A DNA stretch of 54,795 bases, from the NCBI RefSeq assembly GCF_019039105.1, contig NZ_JAHPIV010000020.1:1-54795 (forward strand), written 5' to 3'. The notes under the pieces were generated by a model. It saw only the letters and a program-made list of their open reading frames with translations. It did no database searches and had not been told where the DNA came from. Shown one piece after another: positions 1 to 10,588 of the stretch. Position numbers and translations under genes: made by a program. Source of the DNA: Desertibacillus haloalkaliphilus. Lineage in GTDB: Bacteria; Bacillota; Bacilli; Bacillales; KJ1-10-99. How positions within the stretch are numbered: position 1 is the first letter of the stretch; the number at the start of each line of letters is the position of its first letter.

Positions 1-60
1 GCTAAAGCCGCTTAGGTCATTTTTATTATTTCCACTGTCTACTTGACAGGGGGCAGTTCA
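1..60 (-). mobile_element. Terminus of an insertion sequence (cut by window edge)
   Basis: Positions 1-60 are an exact reverse complement of 54724-54783. Read outward (leftward) the end starts TGAACTGCCCCCTGTCAAGT, which resembles IS3-family (IS150-type) termini; the family call is from memory of such ends, and no transposase is visible. Immediately inside the end lies TTTTGTCCCAGCCTC, the 3' arm of a common Bacillaceae hairpin motif, so the element seems to have landed in that hairpin. Confidence 0.7.
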
Positions 61-119
61 TTTTGTCCCAGCCTCGATTTAACTCGTTTTGTCCCGATCT
101 CTTTATTTAGAAATCGATT

Positions 120-650
120 TTATTCCGCTAACAAATCCTGCTGCGCTTCTTCACGTGCAGCCATTTCTTCTTTCGTATAAATCACTTTCATTGGATTTCC
201 ACCAACAAAGCTGCCGGCGGGAACATCTTTATGAACGAGCGTCCCGGCTGACACGATCGCTCCGTCACCAATTGTCACCCCAGGTAAAATCGTCGTATTC
301 GCACCGATCATTACTTCATCACCAATTTTGACTTCACCCAACCGATACTCCTTAATTAAATACTCATGAGCTAAGATCGTCGTATTGTAGCCAATAATCG
401 TATTTCGGCCGATTGAAATTTTTTCTGGGAACATCACATCCATCATGACCATAAGAGCAACCGCCGTTTGCTCGCCAACCTTCATTCGTAAAAACGTCCG
501 ATACAACCAGTTTTTCACTGGGATGAATGGTGTATAACGGGCAAGTTGGATCACAATAAAATTTTTAACCACTTTAAAAAACGGGACGGTTTTGTAAATC
601 TGCCACAGCGAATTTGCCTCTGTCACAGGGTGCCGCTTTGTTTTTCTCAC
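120..650 (-). CDS. yvoF: Hexapeptide-repeat acyltransferase, YvoF-like
   Basis: A 176-residue protein of the left-handed beta-helix acyltransferase family, which moves acetyl or other acyl groups from acyl-CoA to small acceptors; the acceptor here is unknown. The hexapeptide region runs from about residue 75 to 155 ([13 protein letters not shown], then [20 protein letters not shown]) and ends in the usual GGNPMKVI segment. The ATG overlaps the ppaX stop by 4 nt, so the two are translationally coupled as the last genes of the hprK-lgt-yvoD-ppaX-yvoF operon, the same order as in B. subtilis. The gene identity rests mainly on this order. Confidence 0.85.
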   Translation of the reverse strand: MRKTKRHPVTEANSLWQIYKTVPFFKVVKNFIVIQLARYTPFIPVKNWLYRTFLRMKVGEQTAVALMVMMDVMFPEKISIGRNTIIGYNTTILAHEYLIKEYRLGEVKIGDEVMIGANTTILPGVTIGDGAIVSAGTLVHKDVPAGSFVGGNPMKVIYTKEEMAAREEAQQDLLAE

Positions 651-1294
651 TGATCGCCCTCTCCAACAATCTCAAGGAGATCGCTCATATGCTCAAGCAT
701 ATAATCCGGATCAAGTGACTTCAGGTAATCAGCACCTTTAATCGTCCATGCGACACCTGCTGTTTTCGTGTTCGCATTTTTACCGCCAAGCACGTCATAT
801 TGGCTATCGCCAACCATGATCGTCGTCTCCGCTGATGAGCCAAGCAGTTTCATTGCTTTATCAAGTGGCTCTGGATCTGGCTTTACGTTTTCGACATCAT
901 CAATCGTAATCACAACATCAAAAAATTTATCAAGACCAGTTAGCTTTAAGCCCATATGAGCAGTCTTGCTTTTTTTCGTCGTGACAACCGCTAGTTTATA
1001 GCCACGCTTTGAAAGTTCTTCAATCGTTTCATAGACACCTTCATACTCTTGAACAAGCTCATCATGATTAGCGAGGTTATGCTTACGATACATCGCAACC
1101 ATCTCCTCGAAACGTTCAGGGTCGACTTCCTTAAAGCTATCGTATAAAGGCGGTCCAATAAAGTTAATGACTTTTTCACGCGTATATTCACCAGGGTAAT
1201 AATGATCTAACGTGTGTAAAAAAGAAGAGATAATCAATTCGTTCGTATTAATGATCGTTCCATCTAAGTCAAAAAGCAATGTATCAATTTTCAT
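647..1294 (-). CDS. ppaX: Pyrophosphatase PpaX (HAD superfamily)
   Basis: 215 residues, the family's usual length. It hydrolyses the pyrophosphate released when HPr kinase/phosphorylase removes phosphate from Ser46 of HPr, which pulls that reaction forward. HAD motif I is [15 protein letters not shown] at the N-terminus (two catalytic Asp). Motif II is VVTTKK near residue 105, the motif III Lys is in VKPDPEP, and motif IV is [11 protein letters not shown]. It overlaps yvoD by 11 nt upstream and yvoF by 4 nt downstream. Position in the hprK operon supports PpaX over a generic phosphoglycolate phosphatase. Confidence 0.93.
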   Translation of the reverse strand: MKIDTLLFDLDGTIINTNELIISSFLHTLDHYYPGEYTREKVINFIGPPLYDSFKEVDPERFEEMVAMYRKHNLANHDELVQEYEGVYETIEELSKRGYKLAVVTTKKSKTAHMGLKLTGLDKFFDVVITIDDVENVKPDPEPLDKAMKLLGSSAETTIMVGDSQYDVLGGKNANTKTAGVAWTIKGADYLKSLDPDYMLEHMSDLLEIVGEGDQ

Positions 1295-2237
1295 AAGTCG
1301 CTTCCTTTCTGTCTACTTCTGTACGTGTTTCAACTCGGTTCCAGATATAAGCTATCAGCATCGTTAATAAAATTGCGGTAATTAGTCGAATCAGTAAAAG
1401 TGGCAACACCGGAATCCCTAACGGAATAAAAATAAGTGTATCTTCAATAACAGCATGGCAGGCAACGAGAAAGATGAACACTAAGTACAGATCTTTTTTC
1501 TTAACACCATCTTCTTTTGCCGCTTGAATCATCACACCCGCTCCGAATGCTAATCCAAACACCAGCCCAGAAGCAAGCGTTGTGGAGGTGTTTTCTCGAA
1601 TCCCAAGTAACCGCGTAAACGGCGACATCCAGCGTGAGAAGGTCGCTAACCAGCCAAGGTCTTTTGCGATTTGGATGAACATCATGATCGGAATCACGAT
1701 CAAGCCCATTTGCAAAATTCCCAATGCCGCACTTTCAATCCCTTGCCAAGCAATCGCCAACCAACCACTGACTTCTGCCTGACCACCAGTTGAGACGAGA
1801 CCATATTGTGCTTGCTCTCCTCCACCTTGCCAGAACCAATTGATCAATAATGCGGAAATGATGGCAAGCCCAATTCGAACCGCAAGTACAACTGAGATTC
1901 GAACCCCGACTTTAGCAGCAACTGCTGACTCTACGAATAGATTGTGAGAAAACGACAGCATCACCGCTAAAATAAACACTTCTTTGACGGTTAAATCGAG
2001 TGTTAGAATCGCACCGATCGCCGCATATAAATTGAGGACGTTTCCGAGCACAAGCGGAATCGCCGCCTCTCCCGACAGTCCAATCACACCCATGAATGGT
2101 GTGAGCATTCGTGCCAGCCAATCAAGGACAGGCGTATAGCCCAAAATCGTCACAATCAACGTAATTGGAAAGATAATTTTCCCGAGCGTCCACGTCGTTT
2201 GCAAGCCGACGAGAAAACCGCGCTTGAGCGTATTCAT
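1284..2237 (-). CDS. yvoD: Nucleoside-recognition (Gate) domain membrane protein, YvoD-like
   Basis: A 317-residue polytopic membrane protein with about eight hydrophobic segments. Two similar halves each contain a Gate-type core ([16 protein letters not shown] in the first, [20 protein letters not shown] in the second). Proteins of this family, including SpmA/SpmB and YvoD, are of uncertain biochemical role, possibly transport. It sits between lgt and ppaX as in B. subtilis, 29 nt after lgt, and overlaps ppaX by 11 nt. The call is secure at family level only. Confidence 0.85.
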   Translation of the reverse strand: MNTLKRGFLVGLQTTWTLGKIIFPITLIVTILGYTPVLDWLARMLTPFMGVIGLSGEAAIPLVLGNVLNLYAAIGAILTLDLTVKEVFILAVMLSFSHNLFVESAVAAKVGVRISVVLAVRIGLAIISALLINWFWQGGGEQAQYGLVSTGGQAEVSGWLAIAWQGIESAALGILQMGLIVIPIMMFIQIAKDLGWLATFSRWMSPFTRLLGIRENTSTTLASGLVFGLAFGAGVMIQAAKEDGVKKKDLYLVFIFLVACHAVIEDTLIFIPLGIPVLPLLLIRLITAILLTMLIAYIWNRVETRTEVDRKEATYEN

Positions 2238-2266
2238 ATCGTCCCCCGCTTTCTAGCTAATTTCTC

Positions 2267-3124
2267 CTACTTCTTTTTCTTTTTATTTGTATTCTTTTTC
2301 TTTGTCTTTTTTGGTTCATCGTCTAAATAACGCTTATCTGCTTGCCCTGTCTGGCGGCGATAGAACCAAAGTATAATTGCACCAATAATCAAGACAAGTG
2401 ACATCACCTGCGCCGTTCGTAAGAGATCAGCAATCATTAAACTATCCGTACGTAGCCCTTCGATAAAGAAACGCCCAACGGAGTACCAAATTAAATAGCT
2501 TAAGAAAATTTCCCCTTGTCGTAAGTTGACGCGTCGTAAATACAGCAACAAAATCACACCAAGGATATTCCATATCGATTCATATAAAAACGTCGGATGA
2601 TAGTAGACGCCATCAATGTACATTTGATTAATGATAAACTCAGGCAACATCAATCCTTCTAAAAATTCACGCGTCACTGGCCCCCCATGAGCCTCTTGGT
2701 TCATGAAGTTCCCCCAACGCCCGATCGCTTGACCAAGCAACAAACTCGGTGCCGTAATATCAAGCAACTTCCAAATAGAAATATTTCGCCGTTTCGCAAA
2801 GATATAGGCCGTAATCACACCACCGATGACACCACCATGGATCGCAAGGCCACCTTCCCAAATCGCTAAAATCTTTTCAGGATGGGCAGCGTAATAATCC
2901 CAGCGAAAAATGACGTAATACAGTCGCGCCGATAAGATCGCAATCGGCAATGCCCAAATCAATAAATCGGCAAACGTATCCTTCGGTAACCCACGTTTGA
3001 CAGACTCTCGCGTCGCTAACAAATACCCTAAAAAAGCCCCAAATGCGATAATAAGTCCATACCAATGAACGGTTAACGGTCCAAGTTCAAACGCAATTGG
3101 ACTTAATGGTTGAATTCCCTCCAT
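2267..3124 (-). CDS. lgt: Prolipoprotein diacylglyceryl transferase Lgt
   Basis: Transfers diacylglycerol from phosphatidylglycerol to the lipobox Cys of prelipoproteins in the membrane, the first step of lipoprotein maturation; CccB at 41.8 kb is a likely client in this window. The 285-residue protein has seven predicted membrane segments, the HGGVIGG motif and the family signature [14 protein letters not shown] around residues 135-150. The C-terminus is an unusually Lys-rich cytoplasmic tail ([14 protein letters not shown]). The gene begins 38 nt after hprK ends and is part of the same operon. Confidence 0.96.
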   Translation of the reverse strand: MEGIQPLSPIAFELGPLTVHWYGLIIAFGAFLGYLLATRESVKRGLPKDTFADLLIWALPIAILSARLYYVIFRWDYYAAHPEKILAIWEGGLAIHGGVIGGVITAYIFAKRRNISIWKLLDITAPSLLLGQAIGRWGNFMNQEAHGGPVTREFLEGLMLPEFIINQMYIDGVYYHPTFLYESIWNILGVILLLYLRRVNLRQGEIFLSYLIWYSVGRFFIEGLRTDSLMIADLLRTAQVMSLVLIIGAIILWFYRRQTGQADKRYLDDEPKKTKKKNTNKKKKK

Positions 3125-3162
3125 CTGTTATCCTCCCTTTTCTTTTCTTGCACAAACGCTTA

Positions 3163-4098
3163 TCAGTACTCTTCACGATCTCCTTCTTCAATCACATCTG
3201 TCAGTCGATCAGAGAATTGCTGTGCGGCATTCATCCCAAGCCTCTTCAAGCGGAAGTTCATCGCTGCCACTTCAACGATAACCGCTAAGTTACGTCCAGG
3301 ACGAACTGGAATCGTTAGCTTCGGTACGTCTGTATCAATAATTTTCACGGTATTCTCTTCTAGCCCGAGACGATCGTAGGCTTTATTCTGATCCCACAAT
3401 TCAAGGCTTATGACGAGTGCTAGCCGTTTAAACGGACGAATCGCTCCCGCCCCAAACAGAGTCATCACATTGATAATGCCTAGTCCACGAATTTCGAGCA
3501 AATGCTGAATCAATTCTGGTGCACGCCCAATCAGCGTGTTCTCATGCTCTTGGCGAATCTCAACCGAATCATCAGCGACGAGACGATGACCACGGCGAAC
3601 TAAGTCTAATGCCGTTTCACTTTTACCAACGCCACTAGCCCCTGTCAGCAGCACACCGATCCCGTAAATATCAACGAGTACGCCATGCATCGCTGTCGTT
3701 GGAGCGAGTTTACTTTCAAGAAATGTCGTCAAGCGACTACTCAATCGTGTTGTCGTTAATGATGAACGTAGGATCGGCACACCAAATTCATCCGAAGCAT
3801 CGAGTAATTCCTTCGGTGCCTCCAGTCCACGTGAAATAATAATTCCGGGAGTATCATATGTACAAAGCTTTTTCATGCGCTCGACTTTATCATGATCCGT
3901 CAACTGTTGAAAAAATGACAACTCCGTACGCCCTAACAGCTGCAATCGTTTCGCTGGATAATATGTAAAAAATCCAGCCATCTCAATCCCGGGCCTAGAT
4001 ATATCAATCGTGGTGATCGGCCGATAAATGCCCTCCTCCCCACTTAGAAGTTCAAGTTCAAACTTTTCAAGTAAATCATTTGCATTGACTTTCGCCAT
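3163..4098 (-). CDS. hprK: HPr kinase/phosphorylase
   Basis: Phosphorylates and dephosphorylates Ser46 of HPr in response to glycolytic intermediates, and so governs carbon catabolite repression through CcpA. The 311-residue length is typical. The N-terminal domain is followed by the catalytic domain with Walker A GASGVGKS at residues 153-160, the upstream [12 protein letters not shown] segment (His138) and the family signature [15 protein letters not shown]. The start ATG follows TGGAGGTTTTCAG, a good ribosome-binding site. It is the first gene of the operon with lgt, yvoD, ppaX and yvoF. Confidence 0.96.
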   Translation of the reverse strand: MAKVNANDLLEKFELELLSGEEGIYRPITTIDISRPGIEMAGFFTYYPAKRLQLLGRTELSFFQQLTDHDKVERMKKLCTYDTPGIIISRGLEAPKELLDASDEFGVPILRSSLTTTRLSSRLTTFLESKLAPTTAMHGVLVDIYGIGVLLTGASGVGKSETALDLVRRGHRLVADDSVEIRQEHENTLIGRAPELIQHLLEIRGLGIINVMTLFGAGAIRPFKRLALVISLELWDQNKAYDRLGLEENTVKIIDTDVPKLTIPVRPGRNLAVIVEVAAMNFRLKRLGMNAAQQFSDRLTDVIEEGDREEY

Positions 4099-4209
4099 CT
4101 GAAAACCTCCATTATCATCATATCATATCAGCGTCACGAACTTTCCCCGGACGTTTAAACCAATTTCAAAAAGCAGTATGTACATTCACTACCTCTTAAC
4201 ACTTTTTCC

Positions 4210-4220
4210 ATTTTACCATG
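4210..4220 (-). promoter_or_regulatory. Possible extended -10 promoter for hprK operon
   Basis: The minus strand reads ATGGTAAAATGG about 110 nt upstream of hprK. TG-N-TAAAAT matches an extended -10, but there is no convincing -35. This is a weak call from sequence alone. Confidence 0.3.
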
Positions 4221-4229
4221 ATTTATCAC

Positions 4230-4570
4230 ACTAACGCGACAACCGCTTCTTGATGACCTTTTTCGAAGGAGCAAGGGCAGGGTTCAAAGGCGAACTAGTG
4301 AATCGGCGTTCGTTGTGGATCAGCTATATAGCGGATTCTCAGTCCACTTCCTCTCATCAGCGGACTCTCGATCCCTTATTTCACCTAAAACGAACGTTGG
4401 AGCTCTTCATTCGGACACTCATTCCGCTATTCACCTCTTTCAACATCTTTTTCCGATGATTTTATGAGAATAGCGTACCCAAAGTCCGCTCCCCCTCATT
4501 TTATTATCTTTTTCAGCCAAATAGCGGATCCTCAGTCCACTTGGCAGCACAGCATCATCCTACTCAATCC
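4230..4570. other. Gene-free spacer with degenerate GCGGA-CTCAGTCC repeats
   Basis: No credible gene. The sequence holds several degenerate copies of a short motif such as AGCGGATTCTCAGTCCACTT (near 4330), AGCGGACTCTCGATCC (near 4363) and AGCGGATCCTCAGTCCACTT (near 4523), plus some in reverse. The same motif family recurs at about 36420-36640. It looks like decayed intergenic repeat DNA. Confidence 0.5.
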
Positions 4571-4573
4571 CCC

Positions 4574-5865
4574 CCAGCTAGCGAGACCCCAAACGGTGCT
4601 AACCGTTTGCGACGACGGCAGTCGGCGTAGGGAAGGCAATGCAGTGAGCGACGCAAGCCCGCCCTCGGCTTGCAAAAGCGAACGAAATTGACTACCCGCC
4701 AAGGTCGAGCGACTCCACTAACCATACGCCTTGTACCATCAAACCTTCCCTGAGTAACCCAAAGCGCACTTAAAGGAACCCCCACAATCCACAAGCGGGC
4801 ACTCACAAACGTCACCAACCTATCCAACATTCGTAAATACTCCCCCAAAGACTGAGCAGCACCCCCAGCTAGCGAGATCCAAACGGTGTAACCGTTCGCG
4901 ACGACGACAGTCGGCGTAGGGAAGGCAATGCAGTGAGCGACGCAAGCCCGACCTTGGCTTGCAAAAGCGAACGAAATTGACTACCCGACCAAGGTCGAGC
5001 GACCACACTCACCAGACAAAGAGCATCAACATACCTTCCTCGAATCATCCATAGTGAACTTAAAGGAACTAACACACTCCCCAAGCGGGCATCCACTCCA
5101 TTATTAACACACACACCATTCGTAAATCCCCACCAAAAGACTGAGCAGAACCCCCAGCAAGCGAGACCTCGAACGGTGGCAACTGTTCGCGACGACGACA
5201 GTCGGCGTAGGGAAGGCAATGCAGAGAGCGACGCAAGCCTGCTCTTGGCTTGCAAAGCGAACGAAATTGACTACCCGGCCAAGGTCGAGCGACTCCACTA
5301 ACCATACGCCTTGTACCATCAAACCTTCCCTGAGTAACCCAAAGCGCACTTAAAGGAACCCCCACAATCCACAAGCGGGCACTCACAAACGTCACCAACC
5401 TATCCAACATTCGTAAATACTCCCCCAAAGACTGAGCAGCACCCCCAGCCAGCGAGATCCCAAACGGTGCTAACCGTTTGCGACGACGACAGTCGGCGTA
5501 GGGAAGGCAATGCAGTGAGCGACGCAAGCCTGCTCTCGGCTTGCAAAAGCGAACGAAATTGACTACCCGGCCAGGGTCGAGCGACTCCACTCATCATACG
5601 CCTTGCACTTTTCCCCGAACCTTCTAAAAGGAACTCGCAAGACCCACAAGCGGGCACTCACCACATCACCAACTTACCCAACATTCGTAAATCCCCACCA
5701 AAAGACTGAGTAGCACCCCCAGCTAGCGAGATCCCAAACGGTGTTAACCGTTTGCGACGACGGCAGTCGGCGTAGGGGAGACAATGCAGAGCACGTTGAA
5801 AGCCTGATCTTGGCTTTCATAAGAGCTCAAAATTGACTAACCGACCGGGATCGAGCGACTCCACT
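4574..5865 (+). repeat. Tandem array of five structured repeats (unit about 290 bp)
   Basis: Five copies of a 145-nt element lie at about 4574-4718, 4866-5009, 5155-5299, 5446-5590 and 5720-5865, separated by roughly 130-155-bp linkers that are themselves repeated. The period is about 290 bp. Copies 1-2 with linkers are nearly identical to copies 3-4 at an offset of 581 bp, which indicates a two-unit duplication. Each element can fold into an outer stem (GACCC with GGGTC), a hairpin AAACGGT/ACCGTTT, a CGAC/GTCG hairpin and a long arm ending in GCAAGCC/GGCTTGC. Minus-strand open frames here are spurious translations of the repeat. Direction (+) is assigned by analogy between copies; transcription is unproven. 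Confidence 0.9.
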
Positions 5866-5921
5866 CATCCATAGGTAACAACTTTCTACTATCGATTAAG
5901 CCCATAATTCCCTGCAACAAG

Positions 5922-5951
5922 AAAAAAGCTTCTCTCACACCTGAAAGAAGC
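5922..5951 (-). terminator. Rho-independent terminator after yvlD
   Basis: On the minus strand GCTTCT and AGAAGC pair around a 12-nt loop, followed by TTTTTTCTTG, directly after the yvlD stop. Confidence 0.8.
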
Positions 5952-5952
5952 C

Positions 5953-6309
5953 TCACCTTTTCCGCATCGGATTAATAATAAACGACTGAATTAATAAATT
6001 TAAAATTGCAATAACCACAGAAGCAAGCAACGCCCACCAAAAACTATCAATCACAAACGCATCACCCATAATCCAAGCCGTCAACATCAATAACAACGCA
6101 TTAATCACAAACAAAAACAAACCTAACGAAAAAAACGTCACCGGCAACGTTAAAATCACCAAAATCGGCTTAATAAACAAATTAATCACCGACAATAACA
6201 AACTAGCAACAAGCGCCGCTCCAAATCCAGACAAATGAAAGGCCGGAACATATCCAGCCACAACCATTAGCACAACCGTGTAAACCCCAACATGCAGCAA
6301 CCAGCCCAT
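5953..6309 (-). CDS. yvlD: Phage-holin-family membrane protein YvlD
   Basis: 118 residues with four hydrophobic segments (first HVGVYTVVLMVVAGYVPAF, last WALLASVVIAILNLLIQSFI) and the NLFIKPILVILTLPVTF motif typical of the phage holin IV / YvlD family. The function is unknown; in Bacillus it is linked to envelope stress with YvlB and YvlC. It starts 2 nt after yvlC and is the last gene of the yvlBCD cluster, which ends in a terminator. Confidence 0.88.
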   Translation of the reverse strand: MGWLLHVGVYTVVLMVVAGYVPAFHLSGFGAALVASLLLSVINLFIKPILVILTLPVTFFSLGLFLFVINALLLMLTAWIMGDAFVIDSFWWALLASVVIAILNLLIQSFIINPMRKR

Positions 6310-6311
6310 TG

Positions 6312-6509
6312 TTACACGACATCCTCTTCATTCGGCACGATAAAAATCGCCGCAATGTAGCCAATCACAAACGGGAAAAAGCCCGTGACTAACGCTAAAA
6401 CAATGATAATGATCCGCAAAATCGTAGGGTCCATATTAAAATAACGAGCAATGCCCCCACAAACGCCGGCTAATTTGCGATCATCTTGCGTGCGGTATAA
6501 CCGTTTCAT
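6312..6509 (-). CDS. yvlC: PspC-domain protein YvlC
   Basis: A 65-residue protein made almost entirely of a PspC domain: KRLYRTQDDRKLAGVCGGIARYF, then one membrane segment (IIIIVLALVTGFFPFVIGYI). PspC proteins act in phage-shock or envelope-stress signalling at the membrane. It lies between yvlB and yvlD. Its role with YvlB and YvlD as a set is inferred from conserved gene order. Confidence 0.9.
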   Translation of the reverse strand: MKRLYRTQDDRKLAGVCGGIARYFNMDPTILRIIIIVLALVTGFFPFVIGYIAAIFIVPNEEDVV

Positions 6510-6537
6510 TACGTACAGCCTCCTTTTCTGAATTCAT

Positions 6538-7689
6538 TTATTGCGTCCTCAGTGAAATCGATCCTGTTTTCGTATCAGCAGTAATTGTCATCTTCGTTTC
6601 AGCCTCTTTATTTGATACAAATGACATGATCTTTTGTGCAAATTCTTTCTTTTCTTCAATGACTTCTAGGTTTGGAAGCTCACAGGAGAAGCCACCAACA
6701 TTGGTTTTTAACTTCCCTTCTGTTTTTAGGTTATCCGGTAACGTTAAACGAATACTTCCTGTTGTTGCCTTTACATCCAAGTAGCACGGTTTGTCGGTGT
6801 TTGTTAATTCATACGTAATCGTACCATTAACGGTTTCAACATCGGTATTGATCATTTTACCTTCAAGATCAACCGCACCATTCATCGTTTTTGCCTCACA
6901 GCGTTCTACACGACTGCCCGTCAGTGAAATCGGTCCATGAACGGTTTCCGCATACATCTTTGTTACTTCAGCTCGCTCGATTGAAATACTGCCATTGACT
7001 GTTTTTACATCAAAAGCTTCACTCGTGATCTTTTCCCCGTCAATTTGGCCATTAAACGTATAAAGCTTAATGTTTTGATACTGTTGCTCTGGAATGTACA
7101 TGACAGCATTAACTTTAATCGATTTTACCTTCGTCGCAAAACGGAGCTTCTCTTCACCGGGTTCAAACGTTGTCTCACGCAAAAAGACTTGACGCGCCTC
7201 CTCGACATCCTTGACTCTGTACACCTTCGCTTTGCATTCGATCCGAACATCAGGGGAAGACCAAGGGACGACATTTAAGGAGCCATTTTCTAGGGAGACA
7301 TCGATATGTGCTTGCGAAAAGTTTTGATGCTGAAAAATATGGTCAACCTCTATATGTGAACCAAAATTAAAGTCTAGATCAAACTCCTTAATTTTTTGGA
7401 TTGCACTTTCTATAAAATCGGTAAATTTCGTTGTCCCTGACGGTTGTTTGTAGGTCTTTTTATAGTCATTTCCTTTTTCCCAGTCAACAACCTTTGATAC
7501 TTGAGTATCTGTTGATTCAGTCGCTTTCTCTTCTTCCACCTCTGCCTTTGGCTCATCTTTGTTGTCATCCTTTTGCAGGGCTTCAAGCAATTTCAAGCCT
7601 TCGTCTGCTGTGATCTTTCCGTCCTCAATCATTTTTAAAATCATTTTCCGCTCTTCGATGGTGATCTCCCCCTTTGCTAGAGTAAACAT
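6538..7689 (-). CDS. yvlB: DUF4097-family protein YvlB
   Basis: 383 residues as drawn. An N-terminal segment of about 40 residues (ILKMIEDGKITADEGLKLLEAL) resembles short-helix SHOCT-like domains. After an acidic linker comes a repetitive beta-rich DUF4097 adhesin-like domain with recurring TVNG, TMNG and TVHG turns. The function is unknown. The start is problematic: the ATG at 7689 has no ribosome-binding site, whereas AAAGGGGGAG at about 7665-7674 precedes an ATC codon at 7659, which would give IEERKMILK as N-terminus; the next ATG is at 7644. It begins 13 nt downstream of uvrA. Confidence 0.85.
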   Translation of the reverse strand: MFTLAKGEITIEERKMILKMIEDGKITADEGLKLLEALQKDDNKDEPKAEVEEEKATESTDTQVSKVVDWEKGNDYKKTYKQPSGTTKFTDFIESAIQKIKEFDLDFNFGSHIEVDHIFQHQNFSQAHIDVSLENGSLNVVPWSSPDVRIECKAKVYRVKDVEEARQVFLRETTFEPGEEKLRFATKVKSIKVNAVMYIPEQQYQNIKLYTFNGQIDGEKITSEAFDVKTVNGSISIERAEVTKMYAETVHGPISLTGSRVERCEAKTMNGAVDLEGKMINTDVETVNGTITYELTNTDKPCYLDVKATTGSIRLTLPDNLKTEGKLKTNVGGFSCELPNLEVIEEKKEFAQKIMSFVSNKEAETKMTITADTKTGSISLRTQ

Positions 7690-7701
7690 TTAGCGGTCTT
7701 G

Positions 7702-10581
7702 CTACGAAGTTTCCGATACTGTTTCTTGCTGGCGGATTTTTTCCTCCATCCGTTCGCGATCACGCGTTAATATTGGCTTTAAATACTGTCCCGTATAGGA
7801 ACCCTCTACATCTGCGACCGCTTCAGGTGTCCCTGTGGCAACAATCCTACCACCCTTATCGCCACCCTCAGGACCTAAATCGATAATATGGTCAACTGTT
7901 TTGATCACATCTAGGTTATGTTCAATCACAAGTACAGTATCACCGTTATCAACAAGGCGCTGCAGAACATCTAATAAACGAGCAATATCATCGACATGAA
8001 GCCCTGTTGTTGGCTCATCTAAAATATAGAGTGTCTTCCCAGTCGAGCGTTTATGAAGCTGAGCCGCTAGCTTCACGCGTTGCGCTTCACCACCTGACAG
8101 CGTTGTTGCCGGCTGCCCAAGCGTAATATAGCCTAATCCGACATCAAATAGCGTTTGAATTTTCCGCTTGATTTTCGGGATGTTCGCAAAAAATTCCAAG
8201 CCTTCTTCAACTGTCATCTCAAGCACGTCTGAAATTGTCTTGCCTTTATACGTGATCTCAAGTGTCTCGCGATTATAGCGTTTCCCTTCACACACTTCGC
8301 ACGGCACATAAACATCCGGCAAAAAGTGCATTTCAATTTTTATAATTCCATCCCCACGGCACGCTTCACAACGGCCACCTTTAACATTAAAGCTAAAACG
8401 CCCTTTTTTATAGCCACGGACCTTCGCTTCATTCGTCATCGCAAACACATCACGGATGTCATCAAACACACCTGTATACGTCGCTGGATTAGAACGCGGT
8501 GTGCGCCCAATCGCTGACTGATCAATATCGATGACTTTATCAATCAGGTCAATCCCTTTGATCTCTTTATGTTGACCTGGTTTTTCTTTACTGCGATAAA
8601 TCTTACTTGCAAGACTTCGATATAAAATATCGTTAATCAAGGTACTTTTCCCTGAACCAGACACACCGGTAACCGCACAAAAGACGCCAAGAGGGATATC
8701 AACATTCACCGAATGTAGGTTATTTTCTTTGGCTCCCTTTATTTGCAGTTTGCGATCGGTTAGCTCGCGGCGCTCAGAAGGAATCGGGATAAACTTTTTC
8801 CCTGATAAATATTGACCTGTTAGTGAGTTGTCATCAGCTTCAATTTCAGCTGGTGTTCCTTGCGCGGTAATCTGACCGCCATGAATCCCTGCACCTGGTC
8901 CAATATCGATTAAGTAATCAGCGGCTAGCATCGTATCTTCATCATGTTCCACAACAAGCAGCGTATTTCCTAAATCACGCATATGTTCAAGTGTCTTAAT
9001 CAAGCGGTCGTTATCACGCTGATGCAACCCAATTGAAGGCTCATCTAAAATGTAGACAACCCCCATTAACGACGACCCAATTTGAGTCGCTAAACGAATC
9101 CGCTGTGCTTCACCTCCAGAGAGTGTTCCGGCTGAGCGGCTTAACGTTAAATAATCGAGACCGACATTCATGAGAAAACCGAGGCGGTCTTCAATTTCTT
9201 TTAAGATCAGCCGAGCAATTTCCACTTCTTTATCTGTCAGCATTAACGATTCAAAAAAGCGTTTCGCATCTTTTACCGAAAACTTTGTCGTATCACCAAT
9301 ATGTTTCCCATTAATGAGTACCGCCAAGCTTTCTTTTTTTAGCCGGTTACCTTTACACGTTGGGCATGGCTTTTCGGTCATATACGACTCCATTTGCTCA
9401 CGAATGTAATCGGAACCTGTTTCGCGATACCGTCTAGCAATATTATTAACAACACCTTCAAAGATAATTTTATTTTCACGAACTTGACCAAATTCATTTT
9501 CATAACGAAAATAAATCAATTCCGTCGGGGCGCCATACAAAATATGGTCAAGCTGATGCTCAGGAATGTTTTCGACCGGAGTGTCCATATCGATATTAAA
9601 GTGTTCACAAACCGATGCTAATAGTTGCGGGTAATATTGCGATTTCGTCGGCTCCCAGGCTGCAATCGCATGCTCTCGCAACGTCTTCGTGCGGTCCGGA
9701 ATGACGAGGTCGATGTCAACCTCAAGCTTTGTTCCCAGACCATCACACTTTTGACAAGCCCCAAATGGACTGTTAAACGAAAACATTCGTGGCTCAAGCT
9801 CACCGATTGAAAAACCACATTGCGGACAAGCGTGGTGTTGACTAAAGAGAAGTTCTTCATCACCAATCACATCAACGATGACACGGCCACCGGATAAATT
9901 CAGCGCCGTTTCTAATGAATCGGCAAGGCGCGTATGAACACCCTCTTTAATAACAACACGGTCAACAACCACTTCAATGTTATGCTTTTTATTTTTTTCT
10001 AACTCAATCTCTTCGGACACTTCACGCATCTCACCATCTACGCGTACGCGGACAAAGCCTTGCTTCTTAATATCTTCAAGCACTTTCACATGCTCACCTT
10101 TACGCCCAGAGATGACGGGCGCTAAAATTTGCATCTTCGTTCGCTCCGGATACTCAAGCAGACGATCAACCATTTGCTGAATCGTTTGTGACGAAATTTC
10201 GATGTTATGCTTCGGACATGTCGGTCGGCCGATACGTGCAAACAACAAACGGAGGTAATCATAGATTTCTGTTACTGTACCGACGGTTGAGCGCGGGTTT
10301 CGGCTCGTCGTTTTTTGATCGATCGAAATCGCTGGTGATAACCCTTCAATCGCATCAACATCTGGCTTATCCATTTGTCCTAAAAATTGTCGTGCATACG
10401 CTGACAGCGACTCAACATAGCGACGTTGCCCTTCCGCATAAATCGTATCAAATGCAAGTGACGATTTGCCCGAGCCTGACAAACCAGTAATTACCACGAG
10501 CTGATCACGAGGAATCGTCACATCGACATTTTTTAAATTGTGCGAACGAGCCCCTTGTACTACGATATTTTCTAAAGACAT
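7702..10581 (-). CDS. uvrA: Excinuclease ABC subunit A
   Basis: The damage-recognition ATPase of nucleotide excision repair, which loads UvrB on DNA. At 959 residues it is full length, with two ABC modules: Walker [15 protein letters not shown] near residue 33 and [14 protein letters not shown] near residue 640, each with LSGGEAQR signatures. Zinc modules are CPQCGFS...CQKCDGLG and CEACRGDG...CEVCEGKRY. It follows uvrB by only 7 nt, so the two form an operon, probably under the SOS-type promoter upstream of uvrB. Confidence 0.98.
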   Translation of the reverse strand: MSLENIVVQGARSHNLKNVDVTIPRDQLVVITGLSGSGKSSLAFDTIYAEGQRRYVESLSAYARQFLGQMDKPDVDAIEGLSPAISIDQKTTSRNPRSTVGTVTEIYDYLRLLFARIGRPTCPKHNIEISSQTIQQMVDRLLEYPERTKMQILAPVISGRKGEHVKVLEDIKKQGFVRVRVDGEMREVSEEIELEKNKKHNIEVVVDRVVIKEGVHTRLADSLETALNLSGGRVIVDVIGDEELLFSQHHACPQCGFSIGELEPRMFSFNSPFGACQKCDGLGTKLEVDIDLVIPDRTKTLREHAIAAWEPTKSQYYPQLLASVCEHFNIDMDTPVENIPEHQLDHILYGAPTELIYFRYENEFGQVRENKIIFEGVVNNIARRYRETGSDYIREQMESYMTEKPCPTCKGNRLKKESLAVLINGKHIGDTTKFSVKDAKRFFESLMLTDKEVEIARLILKEIEDRLGFLMNVGLDYLTLSRSAGTLSGGEAQRIRLATQIGSSLMGVVYILDEPSIGLHQRDNDRLIKTLEHMRDLGNTLLVVEHDEDTMLAADYLIDIGPGAGIHGGQITAQGTPAEIEADDNSLTGQYLSGKKFIPIPSERRELTDRKLQIKGAKENNLHSVNVDIPLGVFCAVTGVSGSGKSTLINDILYRSLASKIYRSKEKPGQHKEIKGIDLIDKVIDIDQSAIGRTPRSNPATYTGVFDDIRDVFAMTNEAKVRGYKKGRFSFNVKGGRCEACRGDGIIKIEMHFLPDVYVPCEVCEGKRYNRETLEITYKGKTISDVLEMTVEEGLEFFANIPKIKRKIQTLFDVGLGYITLGQPATTLSGGEAQRVKLAAQLHKRSTGKTLYILDEPTTGLHVDDIARLLDVLQRLVDNGDTVLVIEHNLDVIKTVDHIIDLGPEGGDKGGRIVATGTPEAVADVEGSYTGQYLKPILTRDRERMEEKIRQQETVSETS

Positions 10582-10588
10582 CTATCGG

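Noticed and set aside
4564-5657. Overlapping minus-strand open frames of 62-173 codons
   Set aside because: They are frame-by-frame translations of the tandem repeat, with the same peptide recurring; no ribosome-binding sites or codon bias.
4574-5865. CRISPR array
   Set aside because: Units are about 145 nt with repeated, not unique, linkers; no cas genes nearby.
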